Shown piece after piece: positions 1 to 6,908 of a stretch of 12,086 bases of DNA. How positions within the stretch are numbered: position 1 is the stretch's first letter; every line of letters starts with the position of its first letter. The notes beneath the pieces are model-generated. The model made no database searches. It was not told the DNA's origin and was given only the letters and a program-made list of their open reading frames with translations. Location: the NCBI GenBank assembly GCA_030673645.1, contig DAOVIO010000126.1, forward strand, positions 1 to 12,086, given 5' to 3'. This stretch comes from JAGLSB01 sp023135955 (lineage in GTDB: Bacteria; Bacteroidota; Bacteroidia; Bacteroidales; GCA-2748055). The position numbers and the translations under genes were made by a program.

Positions 1-225
1 AGAAGTCAAGGGTACTTTTTCTTTAGCATACCTAACATTATCGCTGGCATAACTAACATTGACATCATCTGGCACTTTTGCCCATTCATTAATATCTGTA
101 GCTTTAGGATTGGGTAGTTCTTTGTAATAGGACATACCTGATTTGCTATAACTTAGATCCTGAGCGAAAACTGTATTACACATTATTCCGGCAATGAAAT
201 AGATTATAATCTTATAATTTTTCAT
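1..225 (-). CDS. N-terminal fragment of an exported protein, possibly a GH123/DUF4091-type glycoside hydrolase
   Basis: This is an open frame of exactly 75 codons that runs off the left edge of the window, so the gene is partial by position and not broken. It starts MKNYKIIIYFIAGIMCNTVFAQ, a type I signal peptide with likely cleavage after VFA (about residue 21). The mature part includes KELPNPKATDINEWAKVP and VNVSYASDNVRYAKEKVP. From memory this layout (ELPNP..., then W, then VNVSxASxxVRYxKxxVP) resembles the N-terminus of Bacteroidetes proteins annotated as GH123 or DUF4091 glycoside hydrolases. That match is a recollection, not an alignment, and the catalytic domain is outside the window. 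Its ATG lies 11 nt after the stop of the GH27 gene, so the two are almost certainly co-transcribed. No Shine-Dalgarno sequence is visible. I am sure of the gene and its export, and unsure of the family. Confidence 0.7.
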   Translation of the reverse strand, partial: MKNYKIIIYFIAGIMCNTVFAQDLSYSKSGMSYYKELPNPKATDINEWAKVPDDVNVSYASDNVRYAKEKVPLTS

Positions 226-236
226 GTGACTTTAAT

Positions 237-1514
237 TTATTCAATAGTAAGCACAAAAACTTTGGTCTCGTGGGGTTGCAAATCAGTTGATAATGACCCT
301 TCGGAATGTTCAACAGCTGCATGTTCCCATACATCATATGCATCATAACGAGTTTCAGGATCCAGTTCCAATTGCTCCCATGAAGCGGTTACTTTTTCGT
401 CTTTGGAATTTCTGTTTAAGAATGCAATGGCAACACGATTTCCTGACAGAGGTTTCTTCCATGCGTCGATCCCATCTTTATGCATCACCCTGAACCCTTG
501 TTTTCCTAATTCATCCTGATTGATAGCAATAATTTCTTTGTTTAAAAGGATAGTTTTTGTTGCTTCGTTCATATCTCTAACATCACAGCCTATCATTAAT
601 GGAGCAGATAGCATGCACCACATACTCATTTGTGACTGATATTCGATATCATTGCAGCCGCCTCCTTTTATGAATCCGGTATTGTTAAGTCCCACTACCA
701 GCATATCAGGATCATTCCATCCACCTTTAGTTACAAATCGACCCAGATTTGCCGTTGCATCTATAGCTGTAAGGATTCCAATCGGACTTGTTTCATTCCG
801 TGGACTCTCCCAGATATCAGCAACATCATATGATGTTCGCCACAAATGGGCACCAACCTCTTTTCCCCATAACCATGGAGAACGGGGGCCCCATTCACAG
901 ACACTATAAACTATAGGACGACCGGTTGCCTTAAGTGCATCACCCATGGCCTTGTAACGATCAATTGCCATTCTATAATCATTATTCCAAGAGACATAAT
1001 CTGGACAAAAGCAATAATCGTACTTCAGATAGTCAATTCCCCAATCTGCAAAAAGCTGAGCATCTTCTACCTCATAACCATAACTTCCAGGCATTTGACC
1101 ACAAGTCATTGTCCCAGCATCGGAATAAATACCAAGTTTTAATCCTTTACTATGAACGTAATCAGATAAAGCCTTAATTCCTGAAGGAAATTTCTCAGGA
1201 TCAGCGTAAAGTAATCCTGTAACAGAATCTCTGCCCCCATGCCAAAAATCATCCATTACAATATATTCAAATCCAACATCTTTTAGACCTGAGCTTACTA
1301 TCGCGTCAGCTGTCTCACGTATTACCATCTCACTGACACCAGTTCCAAAAGGGTTCCAGCTATTCCATCCCATTGGAGGAGTCATGGCTAGTGTATCCAT
1401 GGCTGATATCTCAGATATGTTGTTGTCAGCTTGCTCGTTAGTACAAGCTGTGAAGTAGATTACAAAAAGCAAGGCTGATAATCCGATAACTATTCTTTTA
1501 ATTGATTTTGTCAT
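237..1514 (-). CDS. Alpha-galactosidase, glycoside hydrolase family GH27, lipoprotein
   Basis: This 425-residue protein should release terminal alpha-linked galactose from oligosaccharides or polysaccharide side chains, with retention of configuration. A lipoprotein leader ends in FTAC (lipidated Cys24), so it is probably anchored in an outer or inner membrane leaflet. The GH27 barrel begins at TPPMGWNSWNPFG (residues 45-57). Further family motifs are MDDFWHGGRD (87-96, substrate-binding Asp88/Asp89), LKYDYC (163-168, predicted nucleophile Asp166), CEWG (206-209), WRTSYDVADIW (225-235, predicted acid/base Asp230) and GGWNDPDML (264-272). The Glu in CEWG favours galactose over N-acetylgalactosamine, because alpha-N-acetylgalactosaminases usually have Ser there. 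A short C-terminal beta domain follows at about 345-425. Length and motifs are complete. The start is supported by a GGAGGA ribosome site. It lies 79 nt behind the deacetylase-like gene and 11 nt before the next gene. Confidence 0.95.
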   Translation of the reverse strand: MTKSIKRIVIGLSALLFVIYFTACTNEQADNNISEISAMDTLAMTPPMGWNSWNPFGTGVSEMVIRETADAIVSSGLKDVGFEYIVMDDFWHGGRDSVTGLLYADPEKFPSGIKALSDYVHSKGLKLGIYSDAGTMTCGQMPGSYGYEVEDAQLFADWGIDYLKYDYCFCPDYVSWNNDYRMAIDRYKAMGDALKATGRPIVYSVCEWGPRSPWLWGKEVGAHLWRTSYDVADIWESPRNETSPIGILTAIDATANLGRFVTKGGWNDPDMLVVGLNNTGFIKGGGCNDIEYQSQMSMWCMLSAPLMIGCDVRDMNEATKTILLNKEIIAINQDELGKQGFRVMHKDGIDAWKKPLSGNRVAIAFLNRNSKDEKVTASWEQLELDPETRYDAYDVWEHAAVEHSEGSLSTDLQPHETKVFVLTIE

Positions 1515-1520
1515 GATTTT

Positions 1521-1526
1521 TCCTCC
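1521..1526 (-). promoter_or_regulatory. Strong ribosome-binding site of the GH27 gene
   Basis: On the minus strand GGAGGA lies 6 nt before the ATG at 1514. This fixes the start codon of the alpha-galactosidase. It is notable because most genes here lack a Shine-Dalgarno sequence; only this gene and the PL11 lyase have one. Confidence 0.75.
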
Positions 1527-1593
1527 AAATTTTTAAAGTTTTAATTTATATATTTTATGGTTTTATTATTGCTGTAATTCCAATTTGTCATTA

Positions 1594-3645
1594 TTAATTC
1601 CCAATGATCTCAATACTGTGTGATCCGATTCCTGCGGGGATCTCTATTATTTGTTTCAAACCCGGTACATTTTCAGTCTTCTTGCCATCGACATAAATAG
1701 AAGCGTTATTGTCAAGATTTTCAAGAAAATTATCAGATAATTCAAGTGTCCAGCGGGATGCTTTTTCTCCAAAATATTGGCAATAATGCTTATCATAATT
1801 AAACTCTAATCCAAGCACACTTTTATTTGACTCGACTATTTTAGTATGCAAGTATGCGCTACACTCATTAAAGCCCATCCAATATTTATCCAAATGGTCA
1901 TCAATCCAATCTGTATTGTCAACCAGATTGATTCTTCTTCCTCCTGCAATTTTTGATCCCACAAGCTCCTCAGTAGACAAAGTCAGAAGGATATCCCAAT
2001 CTGCATCCTGAACATCAGCCGGATCATCGGTTTGTTCGGTCAGATCAAGATCATGACATGTAAACTGATCTGGCATCATCATGCTAAGCTCTATTGTCCT
2101 GTCAAACCCAACATAACATTCACGGCTAACGCCTAGTCCGGCAATAGCAGCTATGCGACCATTATCAAAGCCTCCCTGGGTACCCTCCTTAAGTTCCGCA
2201 CCAGGACGAACTTCTGCGGAAAGCGGTACAACACCAAAAGCTTTTTTAACCGCCTCAATGCCTGTTTTGTAAATAAATAGTAAGTCGTTCGATGGCACAG
2301 GTACAGCTCCTCGACGTACATCGACCACCTCATTATACCAATCCGTTACTGCCATCTCACCGTCTACAGGACTATCCCACCATGATCCGGGTGCTGATTG
2401 TAAATCCCAGTTCATATGAGACCAGGCCCTATGAGGTTGAAGCTCAAAAACCCCACGATTAAGTCCTTCTATAAGTCCTTCTTTTGTAGATCCGTAATCC
2501 TGAAAGTTGCCGAAAATATCTGTGAATGGCTCAATGGTCCAGGGATTTTCAATCATATTTGTTTCAGGGTTTGCGTAACCAGGTGTAATATTCTGAACCA
2601 TAATCAGGCCACGTTCTTCGAGTGGTTCAATAAGATATTTAATAAGTGTTTCCTTGCTTGGCGTTGGATAGTGCCATTTTAAACTATAAGCATGCTCGCT
2701 GCAGCCAATATCGTCCATTATAAAAATGTAGCCGTTATCAAAATTGTCGTTAAATACACCATATCCAATTGCATAAACCAGCGACTTTCTGAAAATATCT
2801 CTCATAACCGGATATTTACGGAACCAATCTTTACCTCCTCCAATCCATATTGCTTTGGTTTCATCGCTTATATCTCTGACAACGAACTGAGGATTTTCTC
2901 CCACCATACCCAGAACGTTAACTGATTCTGATGCCGTGCAGTTAACAATACTAATCTCATTTGGGTTAGGATCAGTATTGATAATACCTGACGAAATACC
3001 GTTTGCTTCAGGAATACTGGCTGGAACTCTTTGGTTTACATCAGGCAAATTAATACCCTTTGTTTCAGCTGTGATAAAATGTTTACCGGTAATAACAAAT
3101 TTATCGGCATCATCATTCTGCTCAATGTTTGTTAGCCCTTGATAATCAACTCCAACTAACTCAGCCACCTCTTTTGTTTTGATGTTGTCAAATAATGCAA
3201 TCATACTTATGCCATATTCTTCAACAGCCCTTTTCAAAGTTTCATAATGTGCAGAATATCCTTCCAGTTTGTTTGGGTCAGCCATCCAAATTACACAACC
3301 GTAATTGGGACTTGCCTCCCAGTTCAGAAACCGGTTAATTTGAAGTCGCTGCTCATCCAAACGAAGGATATCAAATGGTATTCCCCAAACTTTAAGCATT
3401 GAAACTACATCAATAAATTCTTCTCCTTGTACCCGCCTTGTATCGATGTGATAACTGAGCGGATCCGTCCATTGTTCATCAATTATCACCAATACCCTGA
3501 AAGGTTTTATAGCCTGATTATTTTCCGCCAGGGTTTCAGTATTGTTACTAGTTAGGTTCGAATCTGTTTCTGTGCAGCTATTGAAGATTGAAGATGTCAA
3601 AATAAAGATTCCAAATAGCAAGAATAATTTTTTCATCTGAAGCAT
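1594..3645 (-). CDS. Lipoprotein with polysaccharide-deacetylase-like region, function unknown
   Basis: This 683-residue protein has a lipoprotein leader ending in FNSC (Cys24). The acidic stretch after the Cys (TETD) resembles surface-export signals of Bacteroidetes lipoproteins. Residues about 48-300 look like an alpha/beta domain (FRVLVIIDEQW, YGCVIWMADPN, MIALFDN, KAIWIGGGKDW). Residues about 305-480 resemble a NodB/DUF2334-type deacetylase barrel: YIFIMDDIG with Asp311/Asp312 as possible metal and catalytic acids, then LQPHRAWSHMN with His405 and His410. The spacing is HxxxxH, where classical CE4 enzymes have HxxxH, so activity is uncertain. The C-terminus (about 615-683) looks like a beta domain with YVDGKK. 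The overall layout recalls DUF2194-type proteins, but I cannot verify this. Translation may start at Met1 or at Met4 (3636), where MKK makes a more typical leader. It sits 31 nt behind the TIM-barrel gene. Confidence 0.75.
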   Translation of the reverse strand: MLQMKKLFLLFGIFILTSSIFNSCTETDSNLTSNNTETLAENNQAIKPFRVLVIIDEQWTDPLSYHIDTRRVQGEEFIDVVSMLKVWGIPFDILRLDEQRLQINRFLNWEASPNYGCVIWMADPNKLEGYSAHYETLKRAVEEYGISMIALFDNIKTKEVAELVGVDYQGLTNIEQNDDADKFVITGKHFITAETKGINLPDVNQRVPASIPEANGISSGIINTDPNPNEISIVNCTASESVNVLGMVGENPQFVVRDISDETKAIWIGGGKDWFRKYPVMRDIFRKSLVYAIGYGVFNDNFDNGYIFIMDDIGCSEHAYSLKWHYPTPSKETLIKYLIEPLEERGLIMVQNITPGYANPETNMIENPWTIEPFTDIFGNFQDYGSTKEGLIEGLNRGVFELQPHRAWSHMNWDLQSAPGSWWDSPVDGEMAVTDWYNEVVDVRRGAVPVPSNDLLFIYKTGIEAVKKAFGVVPLSAEVRPGAELKEGTQGGFDNGRIAAIAGLGVSRECYVGFDRTIELSMMMPDQFTCHDLDLTEQTDDPADVQDADWDILLTLSTEELVGSKIAGGRRINLVDNTDWIDDHLDKYWMGFNECSAYLHTKIVESNKSVLGLEFNYDKHYCQYFGEKASRWTLELSDNFLENLDNNASIYVDGKKTENVPGLKQIIEIPAGIGSHSIEIIGN

Positions 3646-3646
3646 A

Positions 3647-3657
3647 TTTATAGTTTA
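3647..3657 (-). promoter_or_regulatory. TAAACTATAAA start-region motif, copy 1
   Basis: The minus strand reads TAAACTATAAA one nt before the ATG at 3645, or 10 nt before the alternative ATG at 3636. The identical 11-mer precedes the NHL gene at 6618-6628, and a shorter related form (TTATAAACAG) precedes the metallophosphoesterase start at 8189. It probably reflects the A-rich translation start regions of Bacteroidetes that replace a Shine-Dalgarno sequence. A shared regulatory site is possible but less likely. Confidence 0.35.
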
Positions 3658-3676
3658 GTGATATTTTGTTTAAGTT

Positions 3677-5518
3677 TTAATTAACCGCATCGATTAAAAT
3701 AAAATCGTATTCTTTAAGTATTTGTTTATAAGGAGCTTTGTAAACAAGCGTTTCTTCTGATTTCTTGTTCTGTTTGTTATCCCAGATTACTACATGGATC
3801 TTAGAACCGTCTTCGAGTCCTGGGATAACAATCTCAAGTTCAGTAGTTTCTATGGCAATAAGAGCTGTTACATTCTTGCCAGCAATTCCCCAAACATTAG
3901 ATCGTGGATTTATTCCAGCTCCTGAAAGCAAATTGGAAATTGGGTATGCTACTTCCCAGTTTAGTGTTGTAAGAGTTACTATATACTTATTATCTTTGCC
4001 GGCGATAAAAGGCCCTTTGCCATAGGTTTTATTCGGAGCAAAATAAACTTCACCCTTAACTGCTTCTTTTGGTATTACAGTTCCTGAGCGTAAATCTATA
4101 CCCCTTTGTACATCGGCACCTGTAGCTCTAAGATAAGTATCCTTATAGTATCCAGTATAAGGAAGATCCTGCTCCTGATTAGGGGGAAGAGAAGCACCAG
4201 AAGTACTTGCATTGCCCCCTCCATAGCTGAATGACATTGTTCCATTAATTCCACATTTTTCTAATGCGGTTTCCCAACCCGGGCTTACTTGACTGCCGCT
4301 GGGTATGCTGGTGGCTGACTGAAGAAAAACAGGTTTATCAGTGCTGAAAAGATCCACAACCTCTGGTGGCAAGATATCGCCTTCTCCTCCTGAGGTATAA
4401 ACCCAGTAAGCATCGGCAGGCACTACTTTATCGCTAACAACAATATTATAGCCTGCATTCATTGCTCCGGAAGTAATTGCATCGCCCGAATTAAACAAGC
4501 GGTTCCATCCTGCATTACCAACAGTGCTTCCTGAATAGTTTGTTTGTTTATCAAGTAGAACAACAATATTCATAAGAGGCCTGTCTTTTTCCTGCTTATC
4601 TACATATTTACTAATCCATTCATGATTTGCAATTGGATCAAAGGCATTCAAACCACCGAAAATGATAAAATTATCCAACCTGAACTGCAATGCTCTTATC
4701 ATGCATAAATAAGACACAACAGCAGGAGAATAGTCACCTGCTATCCCCCAGTCGCGGTTCAATGGGGAAATTAATGATGTAGGTTTGTCCCAATATTTTG
4801 CCCAGCCATATCCAAGTGATCCATGCTGAGTAAGAGTGGCGATATTGAATATTTTATCCCGTTTGAGGTAATAATTGTAAATATCAATAATTGCTGTCTC
4901 GGGCCATAAGGTAGCAAAATTAGCTTCCCTTAAGAGCATTGGATCTGTACCTGATATATAATCAACACCAAAGCTCTTCAATGCTCGTGCAAGAGAAATA
5001 AAAACTTCTGAGTCTACTTCAAAGCACTCTTCAAAAACGGCATCTGCACCGGCAGCGGCAAGATCTTCAGCAACTATTTTGATATTTTCCGGTGTCCATT
5101 GATACTTTTCCCAATGGTAGGGATTAACACCTTCCATGTTAACCATAACTTTAAGGTCTTTTTCATGTGCAGCTTTCACAAGCGGTGTGAGACCGTCATA
5201 TTCATTTACAGCCCAACTCTGTTTCTTAAGAAAAGGAGAATTGTAAAAATATTTCATTTGTGCCCCATCCCGGCTGGCTCCCCAATACAAGATTCCGTGC
5301 CAGCCCTTTTCATGAACATCATCAATAATAGTTTTTACAGATTCATAGGATCTGGCCTCCTCTGATTCTCTTGGTTGATAGGCACCTTCAATCCAATACA
5401 TCGGATTGTAGTTTTCAGAAATCTCCTCAGATAATTTTGTGGTGGTCTGATCAGAATTGCAACTAAAGTTGAAAATTATCAGAAGGGAACCGGCGATTAA
5501 TAAAGTTATCTTTTTCAT
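3677..5518 (-). CDS. Lipoprotein with a predicted TIM-barrel glycoside-hydrolase-like domain, family not recognised
   Basis: This 613-residue protein has a lipoprotein leader ending in NFSC (Cys20). From about residue 38 to 310 it looks like a (beta/alpha)8 barrel: MYWIEGAYQP (40-49), WHGILYWGASRDG (73-85), LKVMVNMEGVNP (122-133), ADAVFEECFEVD (158-169), VDYISGTDP (185-193), FIIFGGLNAFDP (284-295). Acidic residues at strand ends, especially Glu129, Glu163/Glu164 and Glu167, are candidates for catalysis. Residues about 316-430 look like a Rossmann or class I amidotransferase-like fold (NIVVLLD, YWVYTSGGEGDILPPEV, KPVFLQS). This order, barrel then amidotransferase-like domain then beta domain, resembles GH42-type beta-galactosidases without their recognisable motifs. 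The C-terminus (about 485-595) is beta-rich. It lies 139 nt behind the NHL gene and 31 nt before the deacetylase-like gene. A glycosidase role is inferred from fold signs and neighbours; no substrate can be named. Confidence 0.75.
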   Translation of the reverse strand: MKKITLLIAGSLLIIFNFSCNSDQTTTKLSEEISENYNPMYWIEGAYQPRESEEARSYESVKTIIDDVHEKGWHGILYWGASRDGAQMKYFYNSPFLKKQSWAVNEYDGLTPLVKAAHEKDLKVMVNMEGVNPYHWEKYQWTPENIKIVAEDLAAAGADAVFEECFEVDSEVFISLARALKSFGVDYISGTDPMLLREANFATLWPETAIIDIYNYYLKRDKIFNIATLTQHGSLGYGWAKYWDKPTSLISPLNRDWGIAGDYSPAVVSYLCMIRALQFRLDNFIIFGGLNAFDPIANHEWISKYVDKQEKDRPLMNIVVLLDKQTNYSGSTVGNAGWNRLFNSGDAITSGAMNAGYNIVVSDKVVPADAYWVYTSGGEGDILPPEVVDLFSTDKPVFLQSATSIPSGSQVSPGWETALEKCGINGTMSFSYGGGNASTSGASLPPNQEQDLPYTGYYKDTYLRATGADVQRGIDLRSGTVIPKEAVKGEVYFAPNKTYGKGPFIAGKDNKYIVTLTTLNWEVAYPISNLLSGAGINPRSNVWGIAGKNVTALIAIETTELEIVIPGLEDGSKIHVVIWDNKQNKKSEETLVYKAPYKQILKEYDFILIDAVN

Positions 5519-5578
5519 GGATAAAATTTATACTATTATCTTTTACTATTCTTATTGAGTTATTAATAGTCTTTCTTC

Positions 5579-5605
5579 CTTTGTGAAACTTTGTGCTTCT
5601 TTGTG
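5579..5605. repeat. Three CTTTGTG repeats at exact 10-bp spacing
   Basis: CTTTGTG occurs at 5579-5585, 5589-5595 and 5599-5605. On the minus strand this reads as three CACAAAG units, one per helical turn. It lies in the gap between the NHL and TIM-barrel genes. Short CACAAAG-type repeats of this kind recur between genes in many bacterial genomes, so it may be a fragment of a dispersed repeat. The helical phasing could also suit protein binding. Confidence 0.6.
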
Positions 5606-5619
5606 TAACAGCTTTTCTT

Positions 5620-5643
5620 TCTCCCAATCCTATCTCCCAATCC
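5620..5643. repeat. 13-bp tandem direct repeat TCTCCCAATCC
   Basis: TCTCCCAATCC occurs at 5620-5630 and again at 5633-5643, a 13-bp period, followed by a partial TCTCCC at 5645-5650. It lies just downstream of the NHL gene stop in a pyrimidine-rich stretch on the plus strand. It has no hairpin or T-tract, so it is not an intrinsic terminator. Its role is unknown; it may continue the neighbouring CTTTGTG repeat block. Confidence 0.5.
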
Positions 5644-5657
5644 TTCTCCCTTCCTTT

Positions 5658-6614
5658 CTATTGCTTATATTTCTGTATACAATGGTTATAATGATCTGTA
5701 ACATAAACGCTTCCATCACTCCCCACTACTATTCCCAGGGGAAAATGCTTACTGTCGTCAAAAACTCCAGAAGTCTCCCAGCCGTACTGATATTCTCCAT
5801 CCTTGTCAAATTTATTAATGCGGAAATTATAACGGTTTGCTACAAATATTCCCCCATTTATACCAACTGCCACTCCATGCGGTTCACTAAATTGTTGACC
5901 TGCACTTTCTTTTCCTTCTCCAAATTCACCAAATCGTTTAACTAATTCTCCATCTTTAGAAAATATGGATATACGGTGATTTTGTCTGTCGCTAAGAATC
6001 ACATTTCCATCTTGTGCAATTACAATCTCATGAGGCATATATAATCTAAATCCTATTGTTTCTTCAGAACCCCATTTAGATAAAAACTTAAAATCAGAAT
6101 TAAACTTTTGTATTCTATAGTTGAATGCATCTATTACATATAATACATCCGATTCATCAATTGCAATACCATATGGATATTTCAACTGAGCATCTTCTGT
6201 CCCATAGCTGCCAACTGAATTAATAAATTTCCCCTCGGCAGAAAACTTCTGGATTCTGTGATTGTTCATATCCGAAACAAAAACCTCAGATTTGGAGTTT
6301 ATTGCTATACCGTATGGATAATTAAACTCCCCTTCCTCATTGCCTTGAGAACCCCACATAAGAATAAAATTTCCCTGGGAATCAAATTTTTGAATCCGAT
6401 GATTATGTTGATCAACCACGTATATATTGTCGGAATTATCAACTGTAATCATGGCAGGAAATTTTAACTGCCCCGGCTTATCACCAAATTCACCCCATTG
6501 CTTTAGCATTACTGGGACAGACTGTGCATTTACGAATAAAGAACCTGATAAAATTGCTGCTGCTATTAATATTTGGATAATTACTTTTTGTGATTTTAAT
6601 CCTATTCTATTCAT
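5658..6614 (-). CDS. Secreted six-blade NHL-repeat beta-propeller protein
   Basis: This 318-residue protein has a type I signal peptide (residues 1-30, likely cleavage after FVNA). The rest is almost entirely NHL repeats. I count six, beginning near residues 51, 97, 144, 191, 241 and 290, each with a core like YPYGIAI...VFVSDMNNHRIQKF. The Asn-(His/Tyr/Phe)-Arg-Ile core is intact in five; the last has NHCIQKY. Six repeats fit a closed six-blade propeller, and the N-terminal strand (MLKQWGEFGDKPGQL, 36-50) could complete the last blade. NHL propellers usually bind proteins or ligands; some related propellers are lyases or hydrolases, but I see no catalytic signature here. A binding or scaffold role for the exported enzyme set is a guess. 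The gene follows the metallophosphoesterase gene after 294 nt and has no Shine-Dalgarno sequence. Confidence 0.93.
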   Translation of the reverse strand: MNRIGLKSQKVIIQILIAAAILSGSLFVNAQSVPVMLKQWGEFGDKPGQLKFPAMITVDNSDNIYVVDQHNHRIQKFDSQGNFILMWGSQGNEEGEFNYPYGIAINSKSEVFVSDMNNHRIQKFSAEGKFINSVGSYGTEDAQLKYPYGIAIDESDVLYVIDAFNYRIQKFNSDFKFLSKWGSEETIGFRLYMPHEIVIAQDGNVILSDRQNHRISIFSKDGELVKRFGEFGEGKESAGQQFSEPHGVAVGINGGIFVANRYNFRINKFDKDGEYQYGWETSGVFDDSKHFPLGIVVGSDGSVYVTDHYNHCIQKYKQ

Positions 6615-6617
6615 GTG

Positions 6618-6628
6618 TTTATAGTTTA
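6618..6628 (-). promoter_or_regulatory. TAAACTATAAA start-region motif, copy 2
   Basis: The minus strand reads TAAACTATAAA, then CAC, then the ATG at 6614. It is identical over 11 bases to the motif at 3647-3657. It is probably an A-rich translation initiation region. Confidence 0.35.
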
Positions 6629-6681
6629 TTTTTGTTTTCTCTAGTATAAACTGGGACAGGTGAGATTATTTCACGTATTAT

Positions 6682-6800
6682 CACCCCTCCCTTGCCCTCC
6701 CCTAAAGTGGAGGGAATGGTTTGTCGTTTATTGATGAGCTTCATTCGAAGCAATTGCCTTCACCTTTAGGGGGTTCCGATGTACATTGTGAGGAGGGGTG
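6682..6800. repeat. Dispersed palindromic intergenic repeat, intact copy (119 bp, MITE- or REP-like)
   Basis: The element is bounded by perfect 9-bp terminal inverted repeats, CACCCCTCC (6682-6690) and GGAGGGGTG (6792-6800). Nested inside are a second inverted pair, CCCCTAAAG (6699-6707) with CTTTAGGGG (6764-6772), and a central hairpin, GCTTC (6738-6742) with GAAGC (6747-6751). A local hairpin, CCCTCC (6695-6700) with GGAGGG (6709-6714), is an alternative fold. A decayed copy in the same orientation lies at 8339-8420. If a T at 6681 is counted in, both ends are flanked by TA, which hints at insertion but is too short to prove it. It encodes nothing convincing and fills much of the 294-nt gap between the metallophosphoesterase and NHL genes. 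G-rich on the minus strand with no T-tract, it is not a classical terminator, though its RNA could fold strongly. Confidence 0.8.
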
Positions 6801-6908
6801 TAGATACGAGCATCCAAATTGTCATCTCAATGTATGTTTTCGTTTTAATAATAAATGTTTCTTATTTACCTTGGATATTTCAAATGGTTATAAACTGATA
6901 TTTTATTT

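Noticed and set aside
237..1514. Alpha-N-acetylgalactosaminidase instead of alpha-galactosidase
   Set aside because: The CEWG motif has the Glu typical of galactosidases where N-acetylgalactosaminidases have Ser.
1594..3645. Classical CE4 chitin or xylan deacetylase
   Set aside because: The DD and histidine motifs are only loosely similar, the histidine spacing is wrong, and the protein is far longer than CE4 enzymes.
5583..5945. 120-codon open frame on the plus strand
   Set aside because: It begins in the CTTTGTG repeat block and runs antisense through the C-terminal NHL repeats; no domain or ribosome site supports it.
6695..6714. Hairpin in the repeat as a Rho-independent terminator of the metallophosphoesterase gene
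   Set aside because: The stem is GC-rich but no run of T follows it on the minus strand, and it lies nearly 200 nt after the stop codon.
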